DNA from: DASRTE01 sp035316885
Lineage (GTDB): Bacteria > Actinomycetota > Actinomycetes > Jiangellales > Jiangellaceae
Assembly (NCBI GenBank): GCA_035316885.1
Contig: DATHII010000025.1
Span: 1 to 5,963, forward strand
Direction of reading: 5' to 3'
Length of the DNA: 5,963 nucleotides
Below, one piece after another: positions 1 through 5,794 of the stretch; position 1 is the first letter of the stretch, and each line of letters begins with the position of its first letter. The notes below the pieces were generated by a model. That model was not told the DNA's origin, did no database searches, and saw nothing but the letters and a program-made list of their open reading frames with translations. The position numbers and the translations under genes are program-made.

Positions 1-2
1 TC

Positions 3-137
3 GACCTCCTTGTCGACGACCTCGACACCGGCCAGGCCCGGGCAGTGGAGCTGGGCGCGTCCCGCCTGAACGCCGGCGGCGAGCGCTTCAGGGTCTTCAC
101 CGACCCGGCCGGCCACCCGTTCTGCCTGATCCGGTAG
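3..137 (+). CDS. VOC (glyoxalase-like) family protein, C-terminal end only
   Basis: This is the last 44 codons of a gene that begins before the window, ending at TAG 135-137. The peptide has a D-D-L-D-T-G-Q-A-R-A-V-E-L-G-A helix segment and closes with F-R-V-F-T-D-P-A-G-H-P-F-C-L-I-R. That combination is typical of the final beta-alpha-beta unit of the vicinal oxygen chelate fold, in the Glyoxalase_6-like group common in actinobacteria. Members of this fold are small cytoplasmic enzymes or binding proteins, and sequence alone rarely shows the substrate. Residues needed to judge a metal site lie mostly outside the window, so no reaction can be named. The family call is fairly firm; the specific role is unknown. 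Confidence 0.82.
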   Translation, partial: DLLVDDLDTGQARAVELGASRLNAGGERFRVFTDPAGHPFCLIR

Positions 138-173
138 AGCAACCCCGGGGCTCCTCGACACGAACGGGGCTCT
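136..173 (+). terminator. possible hairpin terminator after the VOC gene
   Basis: AGAG 136-139 can pair with CTCT 170-173, and CCCCG 143-147 with CGGGG 165-169, leaving a 3-nt bulge and a 17-nt loop. The structure starts within the stop codon of the upstream gene. No T-run follows, as is common for actinobacterial terminators. The long loop makes this tentative. Confidence 0.25.
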
Positions 174-244
174 GCCGCCGCTCGACTCGCGGCATGAGAG
201 ATCATGTCTGGGTGAACGAAGCATCCGGAGCAGAGAACGAACCG

Positions 245-658
245 ATGCCGTCCGAGGCCAAGGACTTCGGGCCGTTCTTTCACGGCACGAAGGCTGACGT
301 GCAGCCAGGGGACTCGCTGGAACCCGGCAATAGCTCCAATTTCGGCGAGCGAATGAGGGCGAACTACATCTACCTGACCGCAACCCTGGATGCGGCCACT
401 TGGGGTGCAGAGCTGGCGGTGGGCGAGGGACCCGGCAGGATCTACCGCGTGGAACCCACGGGCCCCTTTGAGGATGACCCCAACCTGACGGACAAGAGGT
501 TCCCGGGCAACCCGACGAGGTCCTACCGCACTCGGGAGCCCCTGCGAGTAGTCGGCGAAGTCTTGAACTGGGAGCCACACTCCCCCGAGGTGCTCCAGGA
601 CATGCGGGACCACCTTGAGGAGCTCAAGCGGCTTGGCATCGAGGCGATCAACGACTGA
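245..658 (+). CDS. arr: rifamycin (rifampin) ADP-ribosyltransferase Arr
   Basis: Arr transfers ADP-ribose from NAD+ to a hydroxyl on the ansa bridge of rifamycins, inactivating them in the cytoplasm before they reach RNA polymerase. The 137-residue protein is nearly the usual family length. Conserved Arr blocks appear in order: F-F-H-G-T-K (residues 11-16), Y-I-Y-L-T-A-T-L-D-A-A-T-W-G-A-E-L-A (41-58), V-E-P-T-G-P-F-E-D-D-P-N and F-P-G-N-P-T-R-S-Y-R-T-R-E-P-L. The residues matching the known H-Y-D set are His13, Tyr43 and Asp77 or Asp78; the His-to-Tyr spacing of 30 equals that of the Mycobacterium smegmatis enzyme (His19/Tyr49). I chose the ATG at 245 because M-P-S-E-A-K-D-F-G-P fits the usual short N-terminus. 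An in-frame ATG at 194 would give 154 residues, but it lies directly behind a small hairpin (174-193) and has no ribosome site. It stands alone, with no resistance cassette around it, so it looks like an intrinsic chromosomal copy. Confidence 0.94.
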   Translation: MPSEAKDFGPFFHGTKADVQPGDSLEPGNSSNFGERMRANYIYLTATLDAATWGAELAVGEGPGRIYRVEPTGPFEDDPNLTDKRFPGNPTRSYRTREPLRVVGEVLNWEPHSPEVLQDMRDHLEELKRLGIEAIND

Positions 659-667
659 GCTACCGCG

Positions 668-700
668 CAGCGGCATGTGCGAGCGTTCGTGCGACCGCTG
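668..700 (+). terminator. possible hairpin terminator downstream of arr
   Basis: CAGCGG (668-673) and CCGCTG (695-700) form a perfect 6-bp stem starting 10 nt after the arr stop codon. A smaller CGA/TCG pairing (680-682 with 687-689) can form inside the loop. No T-tract follows. The position suits a U-less actinobacterial terminator, but the stem is short. Confidence 0.3.
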
Positions 701-754
701 ACTCTCAACTGTTGGGAAATGACGGCACACCTCCGATGGGTCGGCTGAGGCACC

Positions 755-1057
755 ATGGCTGTCATGAGCAACCGAGAGGGCGTGGAGGTGACCGCGCTAG
801 CGATCAACGTGACTATCCCCGAGTCACAACGGTGGACCGACACCCGTCGCGGTGAGAGGTTCAGGCTGACAACGCTCAACGTCCGGCTGCTTCCCGATGG
901 ACACCTCGCCGTCAAGGCATACGGCCGCCCGACGAGCGGCGGCCGCAGCAACTATGTCCCGTTCCCCGTCCCCGACGACCCCGAGCTGGTGAGCCTCATC
1001 GGCGACGCCGCGAAACGTGCCGGATCCTTGTGGGCTGCTCATCGAGGCCTCCGTTGA
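755..1057 (+). CDS. small hypothetical protein (100 aa)
   Basis: I do not recognise a family. The frame has strong third-position G/C preference over most of its length, notably from codon 11 to the end, which supports a real gene. The ATG at 755 follows a TGAGG element (746-750) by 4 nt; an ATG at 764 and a GTG at 782 are in-frame alternatives. The protein has no signal peptide, cysteines or membrane segment. Residues 30-70 look like alternating beta strands (L-T-T-L-N-V-R-L-L, G-H-L-A-V-K-A-Y-G). A Pro/Asp-rich turn (V-P-F-P-V-P-D-D-P-E) then leads to a C-terminal helix ending in basic residues. It sits alone, 97 nt after arr and about 90 nt before the next promoter, so it is probably transcribed by itself. 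A small soluble cytoplasmic protein is the most that can be said. Confidence 0.6.
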   Translation: MAVMSNREGVEVTALAINVTIPESQRWTDTRRGERFRLTTLNVRLLPDGHLAVKAYGRPTSGGRSNYVPFPVPDDPELVSLIGDAAKRAGSLWAAHRGLR

Positions 1058-1094
1058 CCGCGCTCACCGGAACGGACTAACTCATTCGCTGCGG

Positions 1095-1106
1095 CAGATC
1101 CGGACG
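1095..1106 (+). repeat. near-copy of the left half of the 1158-1184 palindrome
   Basis: CAGATCCGGACG here recurs as CAGATTCCGGACG at 1156-1168, differing by one inserted T, with starts 61 nt apart. The second copy contains the left arm of the inverted repeat over the promoter. GATCCG at 1097-1102 also has an inverted partner, CGGATC, at 1120-1125. This could be a second, weaker binding site for the same regulator, or chance in GC-rich DNA. Confidence 0.3.
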
Positions 1107-1146
1107 TCGCGCGAACTAGCGGATCGCGGCTGATGTGACTGGCCCA

Positions 1147-1176
1147 TTGCTATGTCAGATTCCGGACGCCTATCAT
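1147..1176 (+). promoter_or_regulatory. predicted housekeeping-type promoter for the pterin dehydratase/VOC gene
   Basis: A -35-like TTGCTA (1147-1152) is followed after 18 nt by a -10-like TATCAT (1171-1176). This predicts transcription starting near 1183, about 20 nt before the ATG at 1203. Its position argues against the upstream in-frame ATG at 1152, which would lie inside the promoter itself. Confidence 0.5.
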
Positions 1177-1184
1177 CCGGAATC
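1158..1184 (+). promoter_or_regulatory. perfect 9-bp inverted repeat over the -10 box, probable operator
   Basis: GATTCCGGA (1158-1166) and TCCGGAATC (1176-1184) are exact inverted copies separated by 9 nt. The centre of the palindrome contains the TATCAT -10 hexamer, and the right arm covers the predicted transcription start. An 18-bp spacing between equivalent half-site positions suits a dimeric helix-turn-helix repressor bound on one face of DNA. No regulator gene is recognisable in the window, so the cognate protein is unknown. The lack of a T-tract and the promoter overlap make a terminator less likely. Confidence 0.55.
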
Positions 1185-1202
1185 CGGGTTACGTTCCCGT
1201 CT

Positions 1203-1910
1203 ATGGACATGCTGACGGGCGAGCAGATCGCCGAGGCCGACTTGACCGACTGGCGCAAGTTGGGTCAGGGGCTACATGCTCGCTACGCGGTCGGCGACTT
1301 CGGCGCCGGCGTACGGTTCGTCGCCGCTGTCGCCGAGGCCGGCGACGCGCTCGGCCACCACCCGCGCGTGACGATGGGCGACGGGTACGTCGATCTCAAG
1401 CTGCTCAGCGACGACGCCGTCTACCGCGACGACGAGGGCACCGAGCACGTCGTGGAATGGGTGACCCAGCAGGACATCGACCTCGCGCGACGGGTCACCG
1501 AGATCGCCGCCGAGCACGCGGTCGCCGCCGACCCGGCCTCGATCACCACAATCGAGCTCGCCCTCGACACGGCGCACGCCGGGACAATCGCCCCGGTCTG
1601 GGCGGCCCTGCTGACCGGGAGCACCGAGGCCCGGGGCCGCGGGACCATCGGCGACGACGTCCGGGACGCCACGGGACGGGTACCGATCCTGTGGTTCCAG
1701 GACACCGACGAGCACGACACCCCGCGTCAGCGGTTCCACGTCGACGTCTGGGTGCCGCCCGAGGCGGCCGAGCAGCGGATCGACGCCGCCGTCACCGCGG
1801 GTGGGATCGTCGTGGACGACAGCCAGGTGCCGTCGTACACCGTGATCGCCGACCAGGACGGCAACAAAGCGTGCGTGTGCACATCGCTGCCTCCGTCGCA
1901 GGCACGATGA
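1203..1910 (+). CDS. pterin-4a-carbinolamine dehydratase-like domain fused to a VOC-like domain
   Basis: The 235-residue protein has two parts. Residues about 3-105 resemble pterin-4a-carbinolamine dehydratase: an opening L-T-G-E-Q-I-A-E-A-D, then D-W-R, the signature D-A-L-G-H-H-P (48-54), G-Y-V-D-L-K-L, and V-T-Q-Q-D-I-D-L-A-R-R-V. Residues about 113-230 resemble a VOC/Glyoxalase_6 domain (I-E-L-A-L-D-T-A, P-V-W-A-A-L-L-T-G, R-F-H-V-D-V-W-V-P, A-D-Q-D-G-N-K-A-C-V-C). Classical dehydratases remove water from 4a-hydroxytetrahydropterin to recycle the cofactor of aromatic amino acid hydroxylases; no hydroxylase is seen nearby. His52 and His53 are present, but the third family histidine, 17 residues after the second, is Asp70 here. 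Dehydratase activity is therefore uncertain. I chose ATG 1203 because the upstream ATG 1152 lies in the promoter/operator and adds residues foreign to the fold; ATG 1209 is also possible. No clear ribosome site precedes it. The operator overlap suggests repressor control. Confidence 0.85.
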   Translation: MDMLTGEQIAEADLTDWRKLGQGLHARYAVGDFGAGVRFVAAVAEAGDALGHHPRVTMGDGYVDLKLLSDDAVYRDDEGTEHVVEWVTQQDIDLARRVTEIAAEHAVAADPASITTIELALDTAHAGTIAPVWAALLTGSTEARGRGTIGDDVRDATGRVPILWFQDTDEHDTPRQRFHVDVWVPPEAAEQRIDAAVTAGGIVVDDSQVPSYTVIADQDGNKACVCTSLPPSQAR

Positions 1911-2476
1911 CCCGTTGAGGCACACTCGTCCGCACCACCATGCCGCTCGCAACATCGACAAGGAGACCTGCCCGTCCGCGACGACCGGGTCGACGTGGGC
2001 CTGGTCGTAGAGTTGGTCCCTACGCCGCCGGCCAGCGGCTAGCGATGGTGGATCAACTGCCTGATCCCGGGACCTTGAGCTCTGCGGCCCCAGGCTGCAA
2101 GTGCGCTCGGCCTCGAGATGGTCAGCGCCCCTCGGTCTCGCTCTTCGGGGTCGTCGGCGAAGAAGGTGTCGCAGAAGTTGGAGCGTTCCCCACTGCCCCT
2201 GACCTCTGCCCAGAACCCGCGCATACGGCATGTCACCCAGTCATCGGTCGGTGTCCGGATCTCGGTAGATGAGCGGACGGTTCCGGCCGCTTCTCGAGAT
2301 CAGGGGCGGGCTACGCAGACATCGTCTTCTTAGGATCTCGACGCAAGTTGGAGTGGTGATCGCCGCCGCACAGGCGAACGGGACGCGCGCAGCGTACGTC
2401 CGATCATGGAGGACGGAGCGGCCCAGCTGCACGAGGTCGTCAACACGTGCGACCGAGGACGCGAGTCACATGCTCC
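1911..2476. other. 566-bp stretch with no convincing gene, scattered coding-like patches
   Basis: I see no RNA gene or complete gene here. Short patches look coding-like in different frames. About 1960-2040 read on plus gives a run D-L-P-V-R-D-D-R-V-D-V-G-L-V-V-E-L-V, but its complement also reads plausibly. About 2039-2236 on minus is a 65-codon GTG-started frame containing S-N-F-C-D-T-F-F-A-D-D-P-E-E-R-D, with high third-position G/C but no ribosome site or known family. About 2406-2460 on plus reads G-A-A-Q-L-H-E-V-V-N-T-C-D-R. GATCTCG occurs at 2258-2264 and 2334-2340, and inverted at 2295-2301. The mosaic is compatible with remnants of lost genes, or with chance in GC-rich DNA. Confidence 0.4.
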
Positions 2477-3396
2477 TCAACGCACGTGCGCGGTCATGGC
2501 GGCACGCTGCGTGGTGGGGCCGATCAGCGGAGCGCGGGTGGGGCATGTCTTGTCGATGGAGCCGGCTGCACGCCACTGGAACCATCCGAGGGCGCCGACG
2601 GCGAGTCCCGACAGTGTCGCTCCTGCCAGCCCGGCGGGCGTGAACACTGACCCGAAGAGAGCCAGGACGCCCACGGTGCCCAGCACCCAGCCAGCGTCGA
2701 GGGCGGCGACGACTCGGCCGGCTTCGGCGGTGATTCCACGACCTGATGCCCATGCCAGCAGCATGGCGTACCCGACCAGGGCAACACCGACGGTCGCCGT
2801 CACCGTCGCTGCTGGGTTCGCGAGCTGGTCAGACCACCAGCTGCTCGCCGCTGCGAGCGTGGCTCCGGATGCGGCAGAGAACGCCGCGTTGAGGAGCACG
2901 ATCCGGTCGAGGGCGGTGCGCCGGGACGCGTGGGACTGGATGGCCTTGGCGCGGCTCGGGGTGCCGGTCTCGATGTAGGCCTTGAGGTCTCGGCTGGTTC
3001 GCCTGCCGATGCGGCTCAGGTAGACCCGAAGGAACGGGCCGACGACCCGACCAACGCCGGCCAGCTCCACCTCTGCGTCCATGGTGAACTCGGTCCGGCC
3101 GTCGGGCAGTGCCCGCGCCTGCCAGGTGTTGCTCGCCTCGATGACGAAGGCTGGCATGCCTTGAGCGACGTGGTAGCTGAGCCGACGAGCCGCGGGGTCG
3201 TAGGCCGTGAGTTTCTCGGTGATCCTGTCGAACCCGGGAGAGGCAACGCGGCACGCCCGTCCCGACGACGGCGCCCCGCCGAGGCCCGTCTCGCCGGGGC
3301 CTCGCCTGGTCTTGCTTCGTCGGTGGCCTCGGATGCGGCGATGGCCGAGACCCAATCGCTGACCTGGGCGAAGCCAGGCCGCGCGTCGTGCTCAGC
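2477..3396 (-). pseudogene. SRPBCC (START-like) domain fused to a four-helix membrane domain, 5' end broken
   Basis: SRPBCC domains form a helix-grip cavity for hydrophobic ligands. The recognisable middle (about 3235-2960) reads G-F-D-R-I-T-E-K-L-T-A-Y-D-P, then M-P-A-F-V-I-E-A-S-N-T-W and a closing long helix, as in polyketide-cyclase-like members. After it come four hydrophobic segments, at about 2905-2840, 2810-2745, 2715-2650 and 2645-2575. They resemble a four-helix actinobacterial membrane protein family, which would tether the domain to the membrane. The stop is TGA at 2479-2477. In this frame the only upstream start is a poor TTG at 3355, and the N-terminal 35 codons look unnatural. 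The missing piece appears in another frame: F-A-Q-V-S-D-W-V-S-A-I-A-A-S-E-A-T-D-E at about 3372-3316, matching the early 'D-F-x-x-V-S-D-W' region of the family. A net -1 shift between about 3300 and 3255 separates them, and no credible first strand or start codon is seen further upstream. Most likely an inactivated gene; sequencing error could explain the shift but not the missing start. Confidence 0.68.
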
Positions 3397-3445
3397 GTCT
3401 TGGGTGGGGAGACGACTGCCGCTGGGGCGGCCCAGCCAGCACCAC

Positions 3446-3589
3446 GTGTCGGAGACGACGATCGGGAACTGGAAGCAGCAGGCCCGCGCCCGGCAGCGGA
3501 TCCCCATCATTGGCCCGTGGCCGACTCCGGCGCAGGATCGGGTCGAAGCGTTGGCGGTGGCCCGCCTCGGGATCACATCCGGCGGGTGA
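3446..3589 (+). pseudogene. possible helix-turn-helix transposase fragment
   Basis: One plus frame, ending at TGA 3587-3589, has strong third-position G/C and reads V-S-E-T-T-I-G-N-W-K-Q-Q-A-R-A-R-Q-R. This resembles the recognition helix and following linker of IS3-type OrfA transposases (compare the common V-S-x-x-T-I-x-N-W-x-K-Q pattern). The rest, ending A-Q-D-R-V-E-A-L-A-V-A-R-L-G-I-T-S-G-G, is not recognised. No plausible start, complete transposase or terminal inverted repeats are seen. The fragment lies next to the point where the minus-strand SRPBCC gene loses its 5' end, as expected if an old insertion had cut that gene. The identification rests on a short motif and is tentative. 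Confidence 0.35.
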
Positions 3590-3616
3590 GTGCTTCTCAT
3601 CCCCCTGCATTTGAGC

Positions 3617-3648
3617 TTGACACCTGCTGTACTCGGCACCGGCATACT
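3617..3648 (+). promoter_or_regulatory. possible promoter of the membrane hydrolase gene
   Basis: A consensus -35 hexamer TTGACA lies at 3617-3622. The best -10 candidate is CATACT (3643-3648), but the 20-nt spacing is longer than ideal. An alternative is an extended -10-like TGC-TGTACT at 3625-3633 without a good -35. The start codon is 18 nt beyond CATACT, so the leader would be short but would include the ribosome site. Confidence 0.35.
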
Positions 3649-3655
3649 CCGTTCC

Positions 3656-3661
3656 AGGAGG
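3656..3661 (+). promoter_or_regulatory. strong ribosome binding site fixing the hydrolase start
   Basis: AGGAGG is a perfect Shine-Dalgarno core 5 nt before the ATG at 3667. It settles the start against an open reading frame that extends upstream to 3388 with no ribosome site. Confidence 0.85.
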
Positions 3662-3666
3662 CTGAC

Positions 3667-5724
3667 ATGAAGCGACGGACTCGAAGGGTCGGAGAGGTTG
3701 ACCGGTGGTCGCGGGCACGACGGCTGGTCACTGACGTCGCCGAGTCGGATCAGGCGCGGCGGCTGGCGGCGTTGCTGAACCCGGTCGTGGGGTCCCCGTC
3801 GGCCCCCCTGCAGGCGGTCGCGGCACTGGATGCGCTGGGTCCGTCGCTGATGCCGCGGACGTCATCGCTGCAGGGCACGGCGATGGGGCTGTCTGTCCTG
3901 GCGGCCAGGGCGTCTTCTGGCGTCGCCGAGAAGTTGGCGAGACGGGTGGCCCCAGCCGATGCGCCACTGCCGGCGCAGCTCGCGGTATGGGCGGCGCTCG
4001 GCGCCACGGGGACGGCGCTCGCCGCAACCCCGGAACGGGACGACGAGCATCTGTGGATGGCCGCTCTGCGGTCGACCGGGCTGCTGCTTCGGGCCAGCGC
4101 CGCCGGCGGAGCAATCCACGATGCCGGTCGGTTTCTGCAGCGTCGCTACCCGACCCGGCAAGCCGTGCGGCCGCTGGCCGTGAGCGTCGCCTTGACCGGC
4201 GGCTTGTTGTGGTGGGGCAGCCGCCGGCTCACCGCACGTGAATCTGCGGTGCAACGGTGGCCGCTGCCACAGACGACAACACTTCCGGCCGCGGTTGCCA
4301 CCGGGTCGGCGGTCACGGTGCTCGGCACCGGGCTCGCCCGGGGGTTCGTGTGGTCACGCACGGCGGTGGAATCCTATTTCGGGCCCGGTGCAACCAAGCT
4401 GGTGCTTGCCCGGCTGGCGAATGCTGGGATATGGGCGGTCGGCGCGACAACTGTGTACAACGCCGCTGTCGCCTACATCGGGCGTGCCAACGAGAAGGTC
4501 GAGGCCGCCTATGCGGCTCCTCCGACGAGCGCTCTGCTGTCCGGAAGCGCCGGGAGTTTGCTGCCCTTCGACGAGCTCGGCCAGCAGGGGCGCCGGTACG
4601 TCACCGACGTCGTCACGCCGGAGCTGATCGAGCAGGTGCTGGGCGAGCCGGCGGTCGCCCACCCGATACGAACCTACGTGGGGTTCAACAGCGAGCCGAT
4701 CTACCTGGCCGGGCGGGCCGAGCTGGCGCTGGCCGAGCTGTCGCGCACGAGCGCATTCGACCGGTCTCATCTGCTTCTGGTCGCGCCGACCGGCACCGGC
4801 TGGGTCGACCAAACCATGATCGAGGCGGCCGAGCTTCTCACCCGTGGTGACATCGCCACCTGCTGCATCCAGTACGGCCGCTACCCGTCGTTCATGTCGG
4901 TCCAGAAGCTTGCGCTCGGCCGCGGCCAGTTCAGGCTGCTGCTGTGGGGCGTGCGTCAGCGGCTGGCGGAGCGGCCGCCAGAACGGCGACCGCGGGTGCT
5001 GGTCTTCGGCGAGAGCCTTGGCGCCTGGGCGAGCTCCGATGTGATCATGTACCAGGGAATCGAAGGCTTCGACCACTACGGCGTCGACCGGGCCCTGTGG
5101 GTGGGACTGCCGTGGTTGGCGAAGTGGTCACGTAGCGGCATGACCCGGGGAAGCAGCGCGCTGGTCCCGCCCAGGACGGTGGGGGTCTTTGATCGCCATG
5201 AGCGGCTCGCCGACCTCGATGAGCAACACCGAGCCGAGTTGCGGGCCGTGGTGTTGTCACATGAAAACGACCCGATCGCCGTCTTCGGCCCGGACCTGCT
5301 CGTGCAGCGGCCACCGTGGCTGTCCGACGGGCAGCGCGGCCGGGGGATCCCCGAGTCCATGCGTTGGCTGCCGCTGATCACATTCGTCCAGACGGCCATG
5401 GACGCCGCCAACGCCATGGTGTCGGTGCCGGGTGAGTTCGGCTCGTTCGGCCATGACTACCGAGCGGACATCGCCAGGTTCGTCAGGGACGCCTACAACC
5501 TGCCCGCCGCCAGCGAGGAACAGATGGCGCGCATCGAGCAAACCCTCCGCTCGCTCGAGCTGGAACGGGCCGAGCGGATCAAGGCCAGCGACGGTCACGA
5601 GGCACCGCCACCTCCTTCCCGGCGCACCGACGAGGAAGCCAACCTACGTGCGGGCGTTCCGCTGCGCCGTCGGCGCACGGGCGGGGCCCGCTGGGCCGGC
5701 AGCCGCAGGCGACGCCGTCAGTGA
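3667..5724 (+). CDS. membrane-anchored alpha/beta-hydrolase (Abhydrolase_9 family)
   Basis: This 685-residue protein matches the two-part architecture of the Abhydrolase_9 family. The N-terminal half (about 60-275) opens with P-S-L-M-P-R-T-S-S-L-Q-G and holds several hydrophobic segments, at about 101-120, 168-184, 206-229 and 244-272, with a weaker one near 70-90. It should sit in the cytoplasmic membrane. The C-terminal half (about 300-610) is the catalytic alpha/beta-hydrolase fold. The nucleophile elbow is F-G-E-S-L-G-A-W with Ser450; the likely acid is Asp535 in S-H-E-N-D-P-I, and the likely histidine is His596 in F-G-H-D-Y. A P-T-G-T-G-W turn (374-379) may contribute to the oxyanion region. 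The substrate is not known; a lipid or ester is only a guess. The last 75 residues form a charged helix, a proline run and an Arg-rich end (R-R-R-R-T-G-G-A-R-W and five further Arg), perhaps a cytoplasmic tail touching anionic lipid or nucleic acid. It has its own ribosome site and apparent promoter, so it is probably monocistronic. Confidence 0.88.
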   Translation: MKRRTRRVGEVDRWSRARRLVTDVAESDQARRLAALLNPVVGSPSAPLQAVAALDALGPSLMPRTSSLQGTAMGLSVLAARASSGVAEKLARRVAPADAPLPAQLAVWAALGATGTALAATPERDDEHLWMAALRSTGLLLRASAAGGAIHDAGRFLQRRYPTRQAVRPLAVSVALTGGLLWWGSRRLTARESAVQRWPLPQTTTLPAAVATGSAVTVLGTGLARGFVWSRTAVESYFGPGATKLVLARLANAGIWAVGATTVYNAAVAYIGRANEKVEAAYAAPPTSALLSGSAGSLLPFDELGQQGRRYVTDVVTPELIEQVLGEPAVAHPIRTYVGFNSEPIYLAGRAELALAELSRTSAFDRSHLLLVAPTGTGWVDQTMIEAAELLTRGDIATCCIQYGRYPSFMSVQKLALGRGQFRLLLWGVRQRLAERPPERRPRVLVFGESLGAWASSDVIMYQGIEGFDHYGVDRALWVGLPWLAKWSRSGMTRGSSALVPPRTVGVFDRHERLADLDEQHRAELRAVVLSHENDPIAVFGPDLLVQRPPWLSDGQRGRGIPESMRWLPLITFVQTAMDAANAMVSVPGEFGSFGHDYRADIARFVRDAYNLPAASEEQMARIEQTLRSLELERAERIKASDGHEAPPPPSRRTDEEANLRAGVPLRRRRTGGARWAGSRRRRRQ

Positions 5725-5761
5725 CCGCGCCAATCGCCAGCGTCCGGTGTCCGCTTGTCGA

Positions 5762-5794
5762 CCGACGGGCTCAAGGGTTCCGCTCATCCGTCGG
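5762..5794. terminator. 7-bp inverted repeat between convergent genes, possible terminator
   Basis: CCGACGG (5762-5768) and CCGTCGG (5788-5794) are exact inverted copies with a 19-nt loop. They lie 38 nt past the hydrolase stop and straddle the stop codon of the minus-strand reading frame. A shared terminator for the two convergent genes is plausible. There is no T-tract and the loop is long, so confidence is low. Confidence 0.28.

Noticed and set aside
1457..1918. Plus-strand 153-codon frame within the PCD-VOC gene
   Set aside because: Arg/Gly/His-rich out-of-frame shadow of the real gene.
1272..2231. Long minus-strand open frame of 319 codons opposite the PCD-VOC gene
   Set aside because: Its composition is that of an antisense shadow (His/Arg/Gly-rich, no domain), and the plus strand carries a recognisable two-domain protein over the same bases.
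2039..2236. Minus-strand 65-codon GTG-started frame
   Set aside because: Coding-like base usage in part, but no ribosome site, no known family and no support from context; noted only within the intergenic entry.
2258..2340. Three copies of GATCTCG, two direct and one inverted, as a regulatory array
   Set aside because: The motif is short, the spacing irregular and there is no adjacent promoter or gene start; chance is sufficient.
2406..2978. Plus-strand 190-codon frame opposite the membrane domain
   Set aside because: Ala/Arg/Ser/Pro-rich shadow of the minus-strand membrane helices, with no family or ribosome site.
2477..3355. Treating the 292-codon minus frame as an intact gene
   Set aside because: Its only long start is a TTG without a ribosome site, the first 35 codons look non-native, and the missing domain start sits in another frame.
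3388..3666. Upstream extension of the hydrolase frame by 93 codons
   Set aside because: The perfect AGGAGG before ATG 3667 and the normal family N-terminus place the start there; the extension crosses a promoter-like TTGACA and has no ribosome site.
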